Origin: Halarcobacter anaerophilus | GTDB taxonomy: Bacteria; Campylobacterota; Campylobacteria; Campylobacterales; Arcobacteraceae | DNA: 64,000 nt | NCBI RefSeq assembly: GCF_006459125.1 | Contig: NZ_CP041070.1 | Span: 2,356,001 to 2,420,000, forward strand | Direction: 5' to 3' | In this document: positions 46,047 through 53,911 of the stretch, piece by piece | Layout of the letters: each line of letters starts with the position of its first letter | Numbering within the stretch: the first letter of the stretch is position 1 | Position numbers and translations under genes: made by a program | Notes under the pieces: generated by a model | Told to the model about the DNA's origin: nothing | The model's input: only the letters and a program-made list of their open reading frames with translations | Database searches by the model: none

Positions 46047-46340
46047 TTAAAGCATACTCTCTTCAAAAAAGTATCTAACTACATTATCAGAATCCATTGC
46101 TTCTTGGACTCTTACAGCCAATTTTTCGTCCATTACGATTATATCACCTGTTCCTATTATTCTTTTATTTACGTAAATATCTCCACCTGTACCGGCAGCT
46201 TTATTCAAAGAGATAATATCTCCTTGCGTTAAGTCTAAAAACTCTTTAACCGTGATATCTGCACTTCCTAACATAACATCAACAACTATCTGAGTATCTA
46301 CTAATAAATCATAATCTCTTTCTGTTATTTCCATTCCCAT
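46047..46340 (-). CDS. fliN: Flagellar switch protein FliN
   Basis: A 97-residue C-ring protein with the SpoA-type fold: VVDVMLGSADITVKEFLDL, GDIISLNKAAG and DIYVNKRIIGTGDIIVMDEK. It is a short form consisting of the domain alone. Two ATGs (residues 1 and 3) are possible starts. A TATAAT box 29 bases upstream may give it its own promoter within the cluster. Confidence 0.92.
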   Translation of the reverse strand: MGMEITERDYDLLVDTQIVVDVMLGSADITVKEFLDLTQGDIISLNKAAGTGGDIYVNKRIIGTGDIIVMDEKLAVRVQEAMDSDNVVRYFFEESML

Positions 46341-46368
46341 TTTAAGTACTTTTTACCTATTTAATTTC

Positions 46369-46374
46369 ATTATA
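46369..46374 (-). promoter_or_regulatory. Internal promoter before fliN
   Basis: TATAAT on the minus strand (ATGTTATAATGAAATT), 28 bases before the fliN ATG, in an 82-base gap after fliH. Confidence 0.5.
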
Positions 46375-46422
46375 ACATAAAAAAACGTTATTTAAAATAA
46401 TTTATTATGCTAATAAATAATT

Positions 46423-47082
46423 CTATAAAACTAAATCCAAAGATTCTAACATTGAATTTACTTTTGCCTCAATATTACCGTCAAAATTTCCTAAATCACT
46501 TGCTATTACAACTCCGCCTGCGGTTACATTTATATCTTCCACAAGTTCGATATGATTTTCCAAATTCAACTCATTTTTTAATAATTCATAATCTTTCGGA
46601 TTTAAATGTATTTGAATTTTAGATGCATTTTTTATCTTATCAAGAAGATGAGAAATTGTCTCTTTTGCAATTTTTGAAGAGTTCTCTCCGATTTCAATTG
46701 CAATAATTTTTTGAGCAATAGCAATTGAAGTTTTCAAAAGCTTTGATTCCATTTGAAAGGTTGCTTGTTCAAAAAAGTTTGCATAATGTTTTAAATCTTT
46801 TATTGCTTGAACAACTTGTGCATCTATCTCTTTTGCAGTAAGCCCGCCGTTTTCTATATTTACGATTTTTTGACTCATCTGACTTACTTGAGAAGATAAT
46901 GCTCTTATTTCATTTAACAAAGGATCACTGTTTCCGTTTATTTCTCTATCGTTTAATACAGCCTGTCCTTGAGAAACAGGAGTATCCGAAGTATTTTGAA
47001 TAAAAGTACCTAACTGATAGTTTTGTACAGTATCAGAACTATTAACAATCTTAGCAGTTGAATATACGTTGTTTTTTTCCAT
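46423..47082 (-). CDS. fliH: Flagellar export ATPase regulator FliH
   Basis: A 219-residue protein with a variable N-terminus (about 1-80), a helical region (QVVQAIKDLKHYANFFEQAT) and a C-terminal ATPase-delta-like domain (KIQIHLNPKDYELLKN, INVTAGGVVIASDLGNFDGN). FliH binds FliI and FliN. The TAATG overlap with fliG supports co-translation. Sequence motifs are weak, but order fliF-fliG-fliH is diagnostic. Confidence 0.88.
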   Translation of the reverse strand: MEKNNVYSTAKIVNSSDTVQNYQLGTFIQNTSDTPVSQGQAVLNDREINGNSDPLLNEIRALSSQVSQMSQKIVNIENGGLTAKEIDAQVVQAIKDLKHYANFFEQATFQMESKLLKTSIAIAQKIIAIEIGENSSKIAKETISHLLDKIKNASKIQIHLNPKDYELLKNELNLENHIELVEDINVTAGGVVIASDLGNFDGNIEAKVNSMLESLDLVL

Positions 47083-48086
47083 TACTGTTCATCCATATCT
47101 CTGTCAATTACACCCTCTTCTATCATTTTTTGGGCAACATCCAGCATTTTTCTTTGAGCAGTTTCAATATCTTTGATTTTAACTTTTGTAAGCATTTCAA
47201 ACTCTTCTTTAAATCTGTCACTTGCTCTTTGCGACATAGCACTTGTAACTTTTAACATATCCTCTTCCGTTGCATTTTTCATTGCAACCGCAACATCTGC
47301 AGTATCAACATTTTGTAAAATTTTCATAATATATTCCGGATCTAAGTTTAACAAATCCTCAAATACAAACATATTCTCTTTTATTTTTGTTGCCAAAGCA
47401 GTATCTACCCCGTTTATATTTTTTAATATATCTTGCGATCTAGGTCCGAGTCTATTTAACATATCCGCAACAACTTTAACCCCACCTACATCAACAATAG
47501 ATGATAATAAAGATTCAAGTTTTTTCTCTAATACCACGGAAATTGTTCTTACTACATCAGGAGAAACATCTTTAATAGTTGCCATTTGCATAGTAACTTT
47601 TACTTTTACGTCTTCATCTAACTGAACTAAAACGTCTGCTGCTTTATGTGCTTCCATATGTGATAAAATTACGGCTATAGTTTGGGGAGATTCATCTTTA
47701 ATAAAGTCTGATAATTGTTTTGGATTTATTGCATCTAAGTAAGAGAAAGACTGTGATGCAAGTTTCATTCGCGAAAGTTTGGCTAAAACTTCATCTGCTT
47801 CCGCTTTTCCCAAAGATTTATACAAAATATCTTTTGCATAGTCATAACCGCCCGAACTTATAAAAGATTTTGATTTTGTAAATAGATGAAACTCTTCTAA
47901 TATTGCTAAAGAAGTCTCTTTATCTATAGAAGTAATCATTGTAATTGCAGTCGAAATCTCTTCAACTAAATGTTTTGGCAGATGTTGGAAAATTTTTACA
48001 GTAGCCTCTTCTCCTATTAGAACACAGAAATTGGCAACTTTTTCAAGCATTCCCATGCCTTTTAAAATATCTTTAACTTCAGCCAT
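47082..48086 (-). CDS. fliG: Flagellar motor switch protein FliG
   Basis: A 334-residue rotor protein with N, middle and C domains. SPQTIAVILSHMEAHKAADV is the middle-domain signature, and the C-terminal torque helix contains the charged segment SQRASDRFKEEFEMLTKVKI that contacts MotA. It follows fliF by 9 bases and overlaps fliH as TAATG. Length is typical. Confidence 0.96.
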   Translation of the reverse strand: MAEVKDILKGMGMLEKVANFCVLIGEEATVKIFQHLPKHLVEEISTAITMITSIDKETSLAILEEFHLFTKSKSFISSGGYDYAKDILYKSLGKAEADEVLAKLSRMKLASQSFSYLDAINPKQLSDFIKDESPQTIAVILSHMEAHKAADVLVQLDEDVKVKVTMQMATIKDVSPDVVRTISVVLEKKLESLLSSIVDVGGVKVVADMLNRLGPRSQDILKNINGVDTALATKIKENMFVFEDLLNLDPEYIMKILQNVDTADVAVAMKNATEEDMLKVTSAMSQRASDRFKEEFEMLTKVKIKDIETAQRKMLDVAQKMIEEGVIDRDMDEQ

Positions 48087-48095
48087 CTGTCATCC

Positions 48096-49826
48096 TTACT
48101 TTTTAAATTTACCACTACCCTCTGTTAATAACAATTCTATCATTTTTGCTATCTCTTCGGGGTTTTCATTAATCTCTTTATCCAAAGTTTCTATTAAAAC
48201 TTCATATTTTGCAGCACTCTCTTCATCTAATCCTTCAATATTATTTAAAATTTGACTTTTTACTTTTGCTTTTAATCTGCCTTGTGCAGTTTTGGAATCA
48301 AATTCATCTTCAAAATTGGTCATAAAATCATCTATTAATTCCGTATCAACAGGTTTCCCATTTTTATCAAGTTTTCTATCTTCTTTATCTCCTAAAATAA
48401 CAACTTCATGATTAACTATAAATTTTTTATAAAAAACATACAATAAGATTGCCGCAATAAAATATTGAATATATTCAGAAAAATCTTTTAATATTGTTCT
48501 TACCATAGTAAAAGTATCAACTTGTTCATCCGAAGCTATAGGGTTTCCGTTTTCATCAAGTTGAACCCCACTTGTACTAACCGGTTTTAAACCTATAAAT
48601 TTAAAATCCCTAACAGTTATCTTGTCACCTCTTTTTTGGTCATAACCTATCGTATCTTGGACAACAGATTCGATTGAAGCTAAAAATTCATCTCTATTTT
48701 GAATATTTTCCAAAACAGTAGAATCAAAAGTAACCGCTGCTGTTACTCTTTTTATTGAAGAGTAATTATTATTTTTTTCATCAATTACTTTTTTTGATAT
48801 TTCATAATTTGTAATATTTTTTGTTGAGACCGTATTTGACTGTGTTTTGCCATTTCCTTGACCATCGTCAGGTTCTTGAATATTATTATCGACTCCTGCC
48901 GTTCCGCCTGTAGAATCGGGATTGCCTACTGAATTGCTCTCTAATTCATCTGTTTGCTGACTTCTTATTGTTCCTTCAGGGTCATAAATCTCTTGTTGTA
49001 TATGTCTTTTTTTAAAATCCAAATCCAACGTAACTCTGGCAACAACTCTGCCTACTCCGACAAAAGGTTCTAAAAGTGCTACAACTTTTCTTTCATAATC
49101 CTCTTCAAGCTTTTTTTTGTATTTGTTTTGAGCTAAAGACTTTTGATTATCTAGATCATCTGATGACATTTGCAGTAAAGCCCCGTCTTGGTCGATTAGT
49201 TGAATATTCTCTACTTTTAGATTTGAGACGGCTGAGGCAATAAAATTTTTAATCCCGTCAATCTGTTTTTGAGTTAAAAATACTCCTGGTTTAAGAGAAA
49301 TTACCGCTGAAGCAGTAGGTTCTGTTTTTCTTTCCGTAAAGATTGTCTCTTTTGGAATTGCAATTTTTACACTTGCTCTTAAAACTCCCGAAAGTGATTC
49401 TAAAGATCTAGAAAGTTCCCCTTCCAATGCCCTTAAATATTTAACTTTATTCTCAAAATTTGTCGTACCTAAAGATGATTTTTCAAAAATTTCCCATCCT
49501 ACATGATTACTTGTCGAAGCTTCACTTGTAACCAGTTTTATTTTTGCAATATTAATAAAATCTTTTGAAGTTTTTAACGTCAGATTGTCTCCACTTCCTA
49601 CTACTGAAAACTCAATACCCGAAGATTCAAGTTCATTTGAAGCTAACATAACCTGATTTTTAGTCAAATTTGAAGCAATTGTATAATTTAATTTTTTATC
49701 CTGCGCTTTTATATTCGAATATACCAACAAAGCAATCAATAAAATAAAAAGGATAGAGAAACCACCTATAATCACGGCTCTCTGTGCAGAATTCAAATTG
49801 TTTATAAACTTTAAAAGTTGATCCAT
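48096..49826 (-). CDS. fliF: Flagellar MS-ring protein FliF
   Basis: A 576-residue inner-membrane ring protein: membrane segment 1 at about 17-38, two YscJ/ring-building domains (LRALEGELSRSLESLSGVLR, RASVKIAIPK), a low-complexity Gly/Asn/Asp-rich loop (about 290-345) and membrane segment 2 (about 455-475), followed by a cytosolic tail that binds FliG. Length is typical. It lies 16 bases after flgB. Confidence 0.95.
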   Translation of the reverse strand: MDQLLKFINNLNSAQRAVIIGGFSILFILLIALLVYSNIKAQDKKLNYTIASNLTKNQVMLASNELESSGIEFSVVGSGDNLTLKTSKDFINIAKIKLVTSEASTSNHVGWEIFEKSSLGTTNFENKVKYLRALEGELSRSLESLSGVLRASVKIAIPKETIFTERKTEPTASAVISLKPGVFLTQKQIDGIKNFIASAVSNLKVENIQLIDQDGALLQMSSDDLDNQKSLAQNKYKKKLEEDYERKVVALLEPFVGVGRVVARVTLDLDFKKRHIQQEIYDPEGTIRSQQTDELESNSVGNPDSTGGTAGVDNNIQEPDDGQGNGKTQSNTVSTKNITNYEISKKVIDEKNNNYSSIKRVTAAVTFDSTVLENIQNRDEFLASIESVVQDTIGYDQKRGDKITVRDFKFIGLKPVSTSGVQLDENGNPIASDEQVDTFTMVRTILKDFSEYIQYFIAAILLYVFYKKFIVNHEVVILGDKEDRKLDKNGKPVDTELIDDFMTNFEDEFDSKTAQGRLKAKVKSQILNNIEGLDEESAAKYEVLIETLDKEINENPEEIAKMIELLLTEGSGKFKK

Positions 49827-49842
49827 ATATTAAATATCCTAA

Positions 49843-50253
49843 TTAATTTTTTTGAGACGCTTCGATTACAGATCTAAAAAGTGCTGAATCTTTTTTTATA
49901 GATGATTGTAATGCATCAAAAATAACTTTATTTTTTGACATTTCACTCATTTCTCTATCTATATTTACATTATTACCATCATTTTGTTCTTCTAAGCCTT
50001 TAAGTTTTACAACTCTTGCATTATCCATATTTTCGCTGTTAATAGGAGCTGTTTTTATATGCATAGGATTAGTCGTTTTTAAAGCCAGATTTTTACTTTC
50101 ATCCACTTTTTTAAGTTCTTCATCGAATACTAAATCTTTTGTTTTATAATTAGGCGTATTTATATTTGCTATATTACTAGAGATAACTTTTTGTCTCTCA
50201 CCTCTAAAACTTAACTGTTCAAATAATACATCTGTAACACTACTTGCTTTCAT
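49843..50253 (-). CDS. flgB: Flagellar proximal rod protein FlgB
   Basis: A 136-residue rod protein with the N-terminal motif FRGERQKVISSNIANINTPN followed by YKTKDLVFDEEL and a helical C-terminus. It usually precedes flgC-fliE, but here flgC-fliE are 13 kb away and flgB is followed by fliF. Its ATG shares a base with the flgF stop (TAATG). Confidence 0.92.
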   Translation of the reverse strand: MKASSVTDVLFEQLSFRGERQKVISSNIANINTPNYKTKDLVFDEELKKVDESKNLALKTTNPMHIKTAPINSENMDNARVVKLKGLEEQNDGNNVNIDREMSEMSKNKVIFDALQSSIKKDSALFRSVIEASQKN

Positions 50254-50978
50254 TAGTTGTTATTATTCCCGATTTTTTCTATTAAATTTCCATTCATTTC
50301 ATCTATTGTCGTCACAGCTTTTTGTGCTTGTTCAAAACGTCTGTGTGCGTCAATCAATGCAACCATACTTGAAACGGAATTTACATTAGACTTTTCTATT
50401 GCACCTTGGATTAATTGTCTGTCATTATTCTCTAATTGTTCAGTAATTTCTCCATCATCTTTCAATTTAAAATTATTGTTTTTATATTTTTCTAATTGGT
50501 CATAAGCAATTTTTGTAACAGATATTTGGTTTTCAAATCCCTCTTCTTCTACTTCAATAGGTTCATTGTCATTTGTTAAAACAAACTGACCGTTTGAATC
50601 AACTAAAAACCCGTTTAGATTCTTAAAGGCTCCGTCTCTTGTATAAACAATGTCTCCGTTATTATCTTGAATCTTAAAAAAAGTATCAGGTTCGCTTAAT
50701 GCAAAATCCAAACCGTTACCAGTAGGCATAATCACACCTTGTTCTGCATTAATAAATTTTGAATCCATTTTAGGAATAGTGTTTGTAACTTCATTTATTT
50801 TAGAAGGAGTAAATCCCTCTTTTTGGGCTCTTTGCAAATAGTAGTTAAATGAACCTTCAGTACTATCTTCTTGTTTAAAACCGTGAGTATTAACATTAGC
50901 TAAGTTATTAGAAACCATATCAATTCTATTGATTTGATTTATCATAGAAGCTGCTAAAGGGTAAGTACCTTGATTCAT
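50253..50978 (-). CDS. flgF: Flagellar rod protein, FlgF type
   Basis: A 241-residue rod protein related to FlgG: N-terminal MVSNNLANVNTHGFKQED, central NGLDFALSEPDTFFKIQDN and TRDGAFKNLNGFLVDSNGQF, and a C-terminal helix SMVALIDAHRRFEQAQKAV. It is divergent from the FlgG encoded at 52.7 kb and slightly short, consistent with FlgF, the proximal/distal rod joint. A second-FlgG label is also used for such genes in Campylobacterota. Confidence 0.82.
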   Translation of the reverse strand: MNQGTYPLAASMINQINRIDMVSNNLANVNTHGFKQEDSTEGSFNYYLQRAQKEGFTPSKINEVTNTIPKMDSKFINAEQGVIMPTGNGLDFALSEPDTFFKIQDNNGDIVYTRDGAFKNLNGFLVDSNGQFVLTNDNEPIEVEEEGFENQISVTKIAYDQLEKYKNNNFKLKDDGEITEQLENNDRQLIQGAIEKSNVNSVSSMVALIDAHRRFEQAQKAVTTIDEMNGNLIEKIGNNNN

Positions 50979-50998
50979 TCTCTTCTCCTTTTATTCTC

Positions 50999-52105
50999 TT
51001 ATTTGTTAAACTCTGCTATAAGAGCTTCCAAATCGTCATTTGCCATTAAGTCATCCGTATTCGTATCCCCTGCAATATGTTTGGCAACGGCTATTTCTTT
51101 GTGATCTCCTTGATCTTCAAATAGATTATTTAAATATATAGTAAGTTTTCTAATTACAGCCATTACCCTCTCTATTTTTTGTCTATTTATATCATGAAAC
51201 TGCATCAATTCCATTGCTTGAAAGATTTCGGCATTTCCGTCGTTGATTTTTTCATTTACATCGGAAATATGTGTAGACATCTCTTTTGCAGCCTCTAAGT
51301 TTTTCTTAAAAACTTCAATATTAGGAAATTTTTGACTTAAAGAAGATAACATTGCAACTTGTTTTTCACTGAAATCATTTAAAATTTTAACATCGTTTTG
51401 TATTGCATTGTTATAGTCTAAAATATTACTTAAAACATCAAATATTTTAGTAGCTTTTTCTTCTGAATCATTTGCTACGGCACTTAATTGATTTACAACT
51501 TTAGTATCTTCTTCTACAGGTAAAGGGAAAACTCCTGAATCTATTTTTGAATCCAAATCGTCACCCCTTTTTTCTTCATAATCGATTGAAGGTTCAGGAA
51601 CTTTTTCTTCCTCTATTCCTTCAATTGAAGATAATATTTCATCTATATTGTCAGAAGATAGTTTTTCGTTTGATTGAGCAATCGTCTCTTCAATTGTAGG
51701 CTCCTCTTTTGCCTCTTCTAAAGATTCATTTTGCTCTTCTGTATTTTCAGAAGGTTTTTCTTCTTTAGGTTCTTCTTTCTCTTGGTTTTCAGAAGATTTT
51801 TCCTCATTTTGACTATTTTCCAACTCTTTTATAATATCATCTATATTTGTCTCTTCTGAAGGTTTATCTTCTTCTTTTTCTATATTTTCAAGATTATTTA
51901 ATATATCTTCAACAGATTCGTCTTCTACTTTTTTATCTTCGTTTTTTACAATATCTTCAGTTTGTGCTATTAATTCATTAATATCATCTTCTGACATATT
52001 GCCTTGAGGTTCTGCCTTCTTTTCATCAGATTCAGAAGATGAATCATCATCCTTAAAATCTAATCCATTCATCAAAGACTCAATCTCTTCTTGACTCATA
52101 CTCAT
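50999..52105 (-). CDS. cheZ: CheZ-like CheY-P phosphatase with acidic, FliM-peptide-like N-terminal half
   Basis: A 368-residue protein. Residues about 205-335 form a long helical hairpin with MQFHDINRQKIERVM; Asp305 and Gln309 match the catalytic Asp/Gln pair of CheZ (E. coli Asp143/Gln147). The very end (351-368, DDLMANDDLEALIAEFN) looks like the C-terminal CheY-binding helix of CheZ. The first ~200 residues are very acidic and contain short repeats like the FliM/FliY CheY-docking peptide: SQEEIESLMNG (4-14), SEDDINELIAQ (38-48), SVEDILNNLE (64-73), NIDDIIKELE (87-96) and SDNIDEILSSIE (151-162). It follows cheY by 31 bases. Phosphatase function is well supported; the peptide role is inference. 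Confidence 0.8.
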   Translation of the reverse strand: MSMSQEEIESLMNGLDFKDDDSSSESDEKKAEPQGNMSEDDINELIAQTEDIVKNEDKKVEDESVEDILNNLENIEKEEDKPSEETNIDDIIKELENSQNEEKSSENQEKEEPKEEKPSENTEEQNESLEEAKEEPTIEETIAQSNEKLSSDNIDEILSSIEGIEEEKVPEPSIDYEEKRGDDLDSKIDSGVFPLPVEEDTKVVNQLSAVANDSEEKATKIFDVLSNILDYNNAIQNDVKILNDFSEKQVAMLSSLSQKFPNIEVFKKNLEAAKEMSTHISDVNEKINDGNAEIFQAMELMQFHDINRQKIERVMAVIRKLTIYLNNLFEDQGDHKEIAVAKHIAGDTNTDDLMANDDLEALIAEFNK

Positions 52106-52136
52106 AATCTACACCTTGCCTTTAAGATATTTCAAC

Positions 52137-52505
52137 TTATTTCAGAACCCCATCTAACTTCTCTTTTAAAACTTCTGCATTAAAAGGTTTTACAATATAG
52201 TTGTTTACCCCTGCTTTTAATGCCGTAATAACTTCGTTTTTCCCACCTTCTGTTGTAATCATAATAATTGGCGTTTTTTGATGGTTACCTTCAGATCTAA
52301 CTTTTTTAACTAATTCCAGTCCGTTCATATTCGGCATATTCCAGTCAGTTAAAATAATATCATAATTAGACTCTTCCAATAATTTCCATGCTTTAACCCC
52401 ATCTTCAGCTTCGTTAAAATCCTCTTTTGTATATCCAAGTTGCATGACAACATTGCCTATAATTCTTCTCATAGTGGAGCTATCGTCAACTATTAAAATC
52501 TTCAT
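52137..52505 (-). CDS. cheY: Chemotaxis response regulator CheY
   Basis: A 122-residue single receiver domain. The acidic pair is in LIVDDSS (Asp7, Asp8), the phospho-acceptor in LTDWNMPNMNG (Asp54), the switch Thr in MITTEG and the Lys in YIVKPF. No output domain. Phosphorylated CheY binds the C ring to reverse or stop rotation. It is the first gene of the long minus-strand flagellar cluster, directly before the CheZ-like gene. Confidence 0.95.
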   Translation of the reverse strand: MKILIVDDSSTMRRIIGNVVMQLGYTKEDFNEAEDGVKAWKLLEESNYDIILTDWNMPNMNGLELVKKVRSEGNHQKTPIIMITTEGGKNEVITALKAGVNNYIVKPFNAEVLKEKLDGVLK

Positions 52506-52543
52506 ATTATTACCTTTTTTAAAACTATATTCAAAATCTTTTA

Positions 52544-52549
52544 ATTATA
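52544..52549 (-). promoter_or_regulatory. Promoter before cheY and the flagellar cluster
   Basis: TATAAT on the minus strand (CTTATATAATTAAAAG), 39 bases upstream of the cheY ATG, in the 159-base gap that also serves the divergent flgG. No sigma54-type GG/GC pair was seen in the gap. Confidence 0.5.
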
Positions 52550-52627
52550 TAAGATTTGTTTTAAATTTATACTTAATAAATAATAATTTAAAGTAACCGA
52601 TTTATCTAACTTTAAAAAATCTTTAAA

Positions 52628-52633
52628 TATAAT
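52628..52633 (+). promoter_or_regulatory. Candidate -10 box of flgG
   Basis: TATAAT in AAATATAATTATT, 32 bases before the flgG ATG; an AAGGAT ribosome site follows at suitable distance. Confidence 0.5.
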
Positions 52634-52664
52634 TATTTAACTACACAAAAAATTAAGGATTACC

Positions 52665-53453
52665 ATGATAAGAGGTCTATATACAGCAGCAACCGGTATG
52701 AATGCAATGCAAAGTCAAATCGATGTTACTTCAAACAATATTGCCAATGTAAATACTATTGGATTTAAGCAAGATAGAGCCGAATTTCAAGACTTGATGT
52801 ATGAAAGCCTCAATTATACCGCAGGTCAGACTTCTGAAATCACAACCAATCCGACAGGGATTGATGTAGGACTTGGTGTAAGAGTATCTGGTATCCAAAA
52901 AAACTTCCTAGAAGGTGATCTTAAAACTACTTCAAATACCCTTGATATTGCAATTGAAGGAAAAGGTTTTTTCCAAATTACAATGCCTGACGGAGAGATT
53001 GCTTACAGCAGAGGTGGTGCCTTTAAACTTGATGATGAAGGTAATATCGTAAACGGAAACGGATATATGCTTGAACCTCAAATTACAGTACCTGAAGATT
53101 TGATTAATTTAACTGTTGCAGTTGACGGAACAGTAACGGCAGAAGATCCTAATACAGGAGACGTAACGGAACTTGGACAAATTACAACCGTAGATTTCAT
53201 AAACCCGGCAGGACTTACACCTCTTGGTGATTCTCTTTATTTGGCAAGTGATGCTTCGGGTGACCCAATAGAAGGAACTCCTTCGGAAGATCAATTTGGT
53301 TCTTTAAAACAAGGAATGGTTGAGCTGTCAAATGTTAAGTTGGTAAATGAAATGGTTGATTTAATTACTGCTCAAAGAGCATATGAAGCTAATTCAAAAG
53401 CAATAACTACTTCTGACGATATGTTAAGTATTGTTAACCAATTAAAAAGATAA
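52665..53453 (+). CDS. flgG: Flagellar distal rod protein FlgG
   Basis: A 262-residue rod protein with the classical N-terminus MIRGLYTAATGMNAMQSQID, then SNNIANVNTIGFKQDRAEFQ, and the C-terminus VKLVNEMVDLITAQRAYEAN. Length is typical. It is separated from the minus-strand cluster and read in the opposite direction from cheY. Two accessory genes follow, 20 and 3 bases apart. Confidence 0.97.
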   Translation: MIRGLYTAATGMNAMQSQIDVTSNNIANVNTIGFKQDRAEFQDLMYESLNYTAGQTSEITTNPTGIDVGLGVRVSGIQKNFLEGDLKTTSNTLDIAIEGKGFFQITMPDGEIAYSRGGAFKLDDEGNIVNGNGYMLEPQITVPEDLINLTVAVDGTVTAEDPNTGDVTELGQITTVDFINPAGLTPLGDSLYLASDASGDPIEGTPSEDQFGSLKQGMVELSNVKLVNEMVDLITAQRAYEANSKAITTSDDMLSIVNQLKR

Positions 53454-53473
53454 TTAGATTAAATTGATAGTTT

Positions 53474-53908
53474 ATGTCTGTTAATTTAGAAGAGTTAAAA
53501 AGACTCAGAGAAGAGAACTTTGCAAAACATAAAAAGAAGAAAAAAGAGTATTACCTAAAAAGCAAAAAAAAGAATTTAAAATCTAAATATGCAAGTTACA
53601 AAGAGATTGATTACTCAAAAGAACTAAATAGTGATAATTTTGCCGAAAACATAAAAATAATTGCAAAAAAGCAAAAAAAACATATTGATGACAGAAAAGA
53701 ACAAATACTTTTAAAAATCGAAGAGTATAAAGAGAAAAAGCAGAATTATTATCAAGAAAACAGAGAAAAAAGATTAGAATACGACAAAGTATATAGAGAG
53801 AAAAAGAAAGAAAAATTAAAAGAGTATAGAAAAGAGTATTATAAAAAGAATAGAGAAAAAATTCTACAAAAGCAAAAAGAGAGAAGAAACAAAACTAATA
53901 AAGAGTAG
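53474..53908 (+). CDS. Extremely lysine-rich coiled protein, unknown
   Basis: A 144-residue soluble protein dominated by Lys, Glu, Arg and Tyr, with a high net positive charge. From about residue 55 on it reads as helical repeats like YYQENREKRLEYDKVYREKK and KEYRKEYYKKNREKIL, similar to repetitive low-complexity basic coiled segments seen in many unrelated proteins. No signal or membrane segment. It is co-directional with flgG and with the next gene, 3 bases on. Function unknown; its partner may be the acidic domain of that next protein. Confidence 0.6.
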   Translation: MSVNLEELKRLREENFAKHKKKKKEYYLKSKKKNLKSKYASYKEIDYSKELNSDNFAENIKIIAKKQKKHIDDRKEQILLKIEEYKEKKQNYYQENREKRLEYDKVYREKKKEKLKEYRKEYYKKNREKILQKQKERRNKTNKE

Positions 53909-53911
53909 CAA

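Noticed and set aside
52598-52603. CGATTT as a sigma28 -10 box before flgG
   Set aside because: No matching -35 at the right distance, and a better TATAAT lies closer to the gene.
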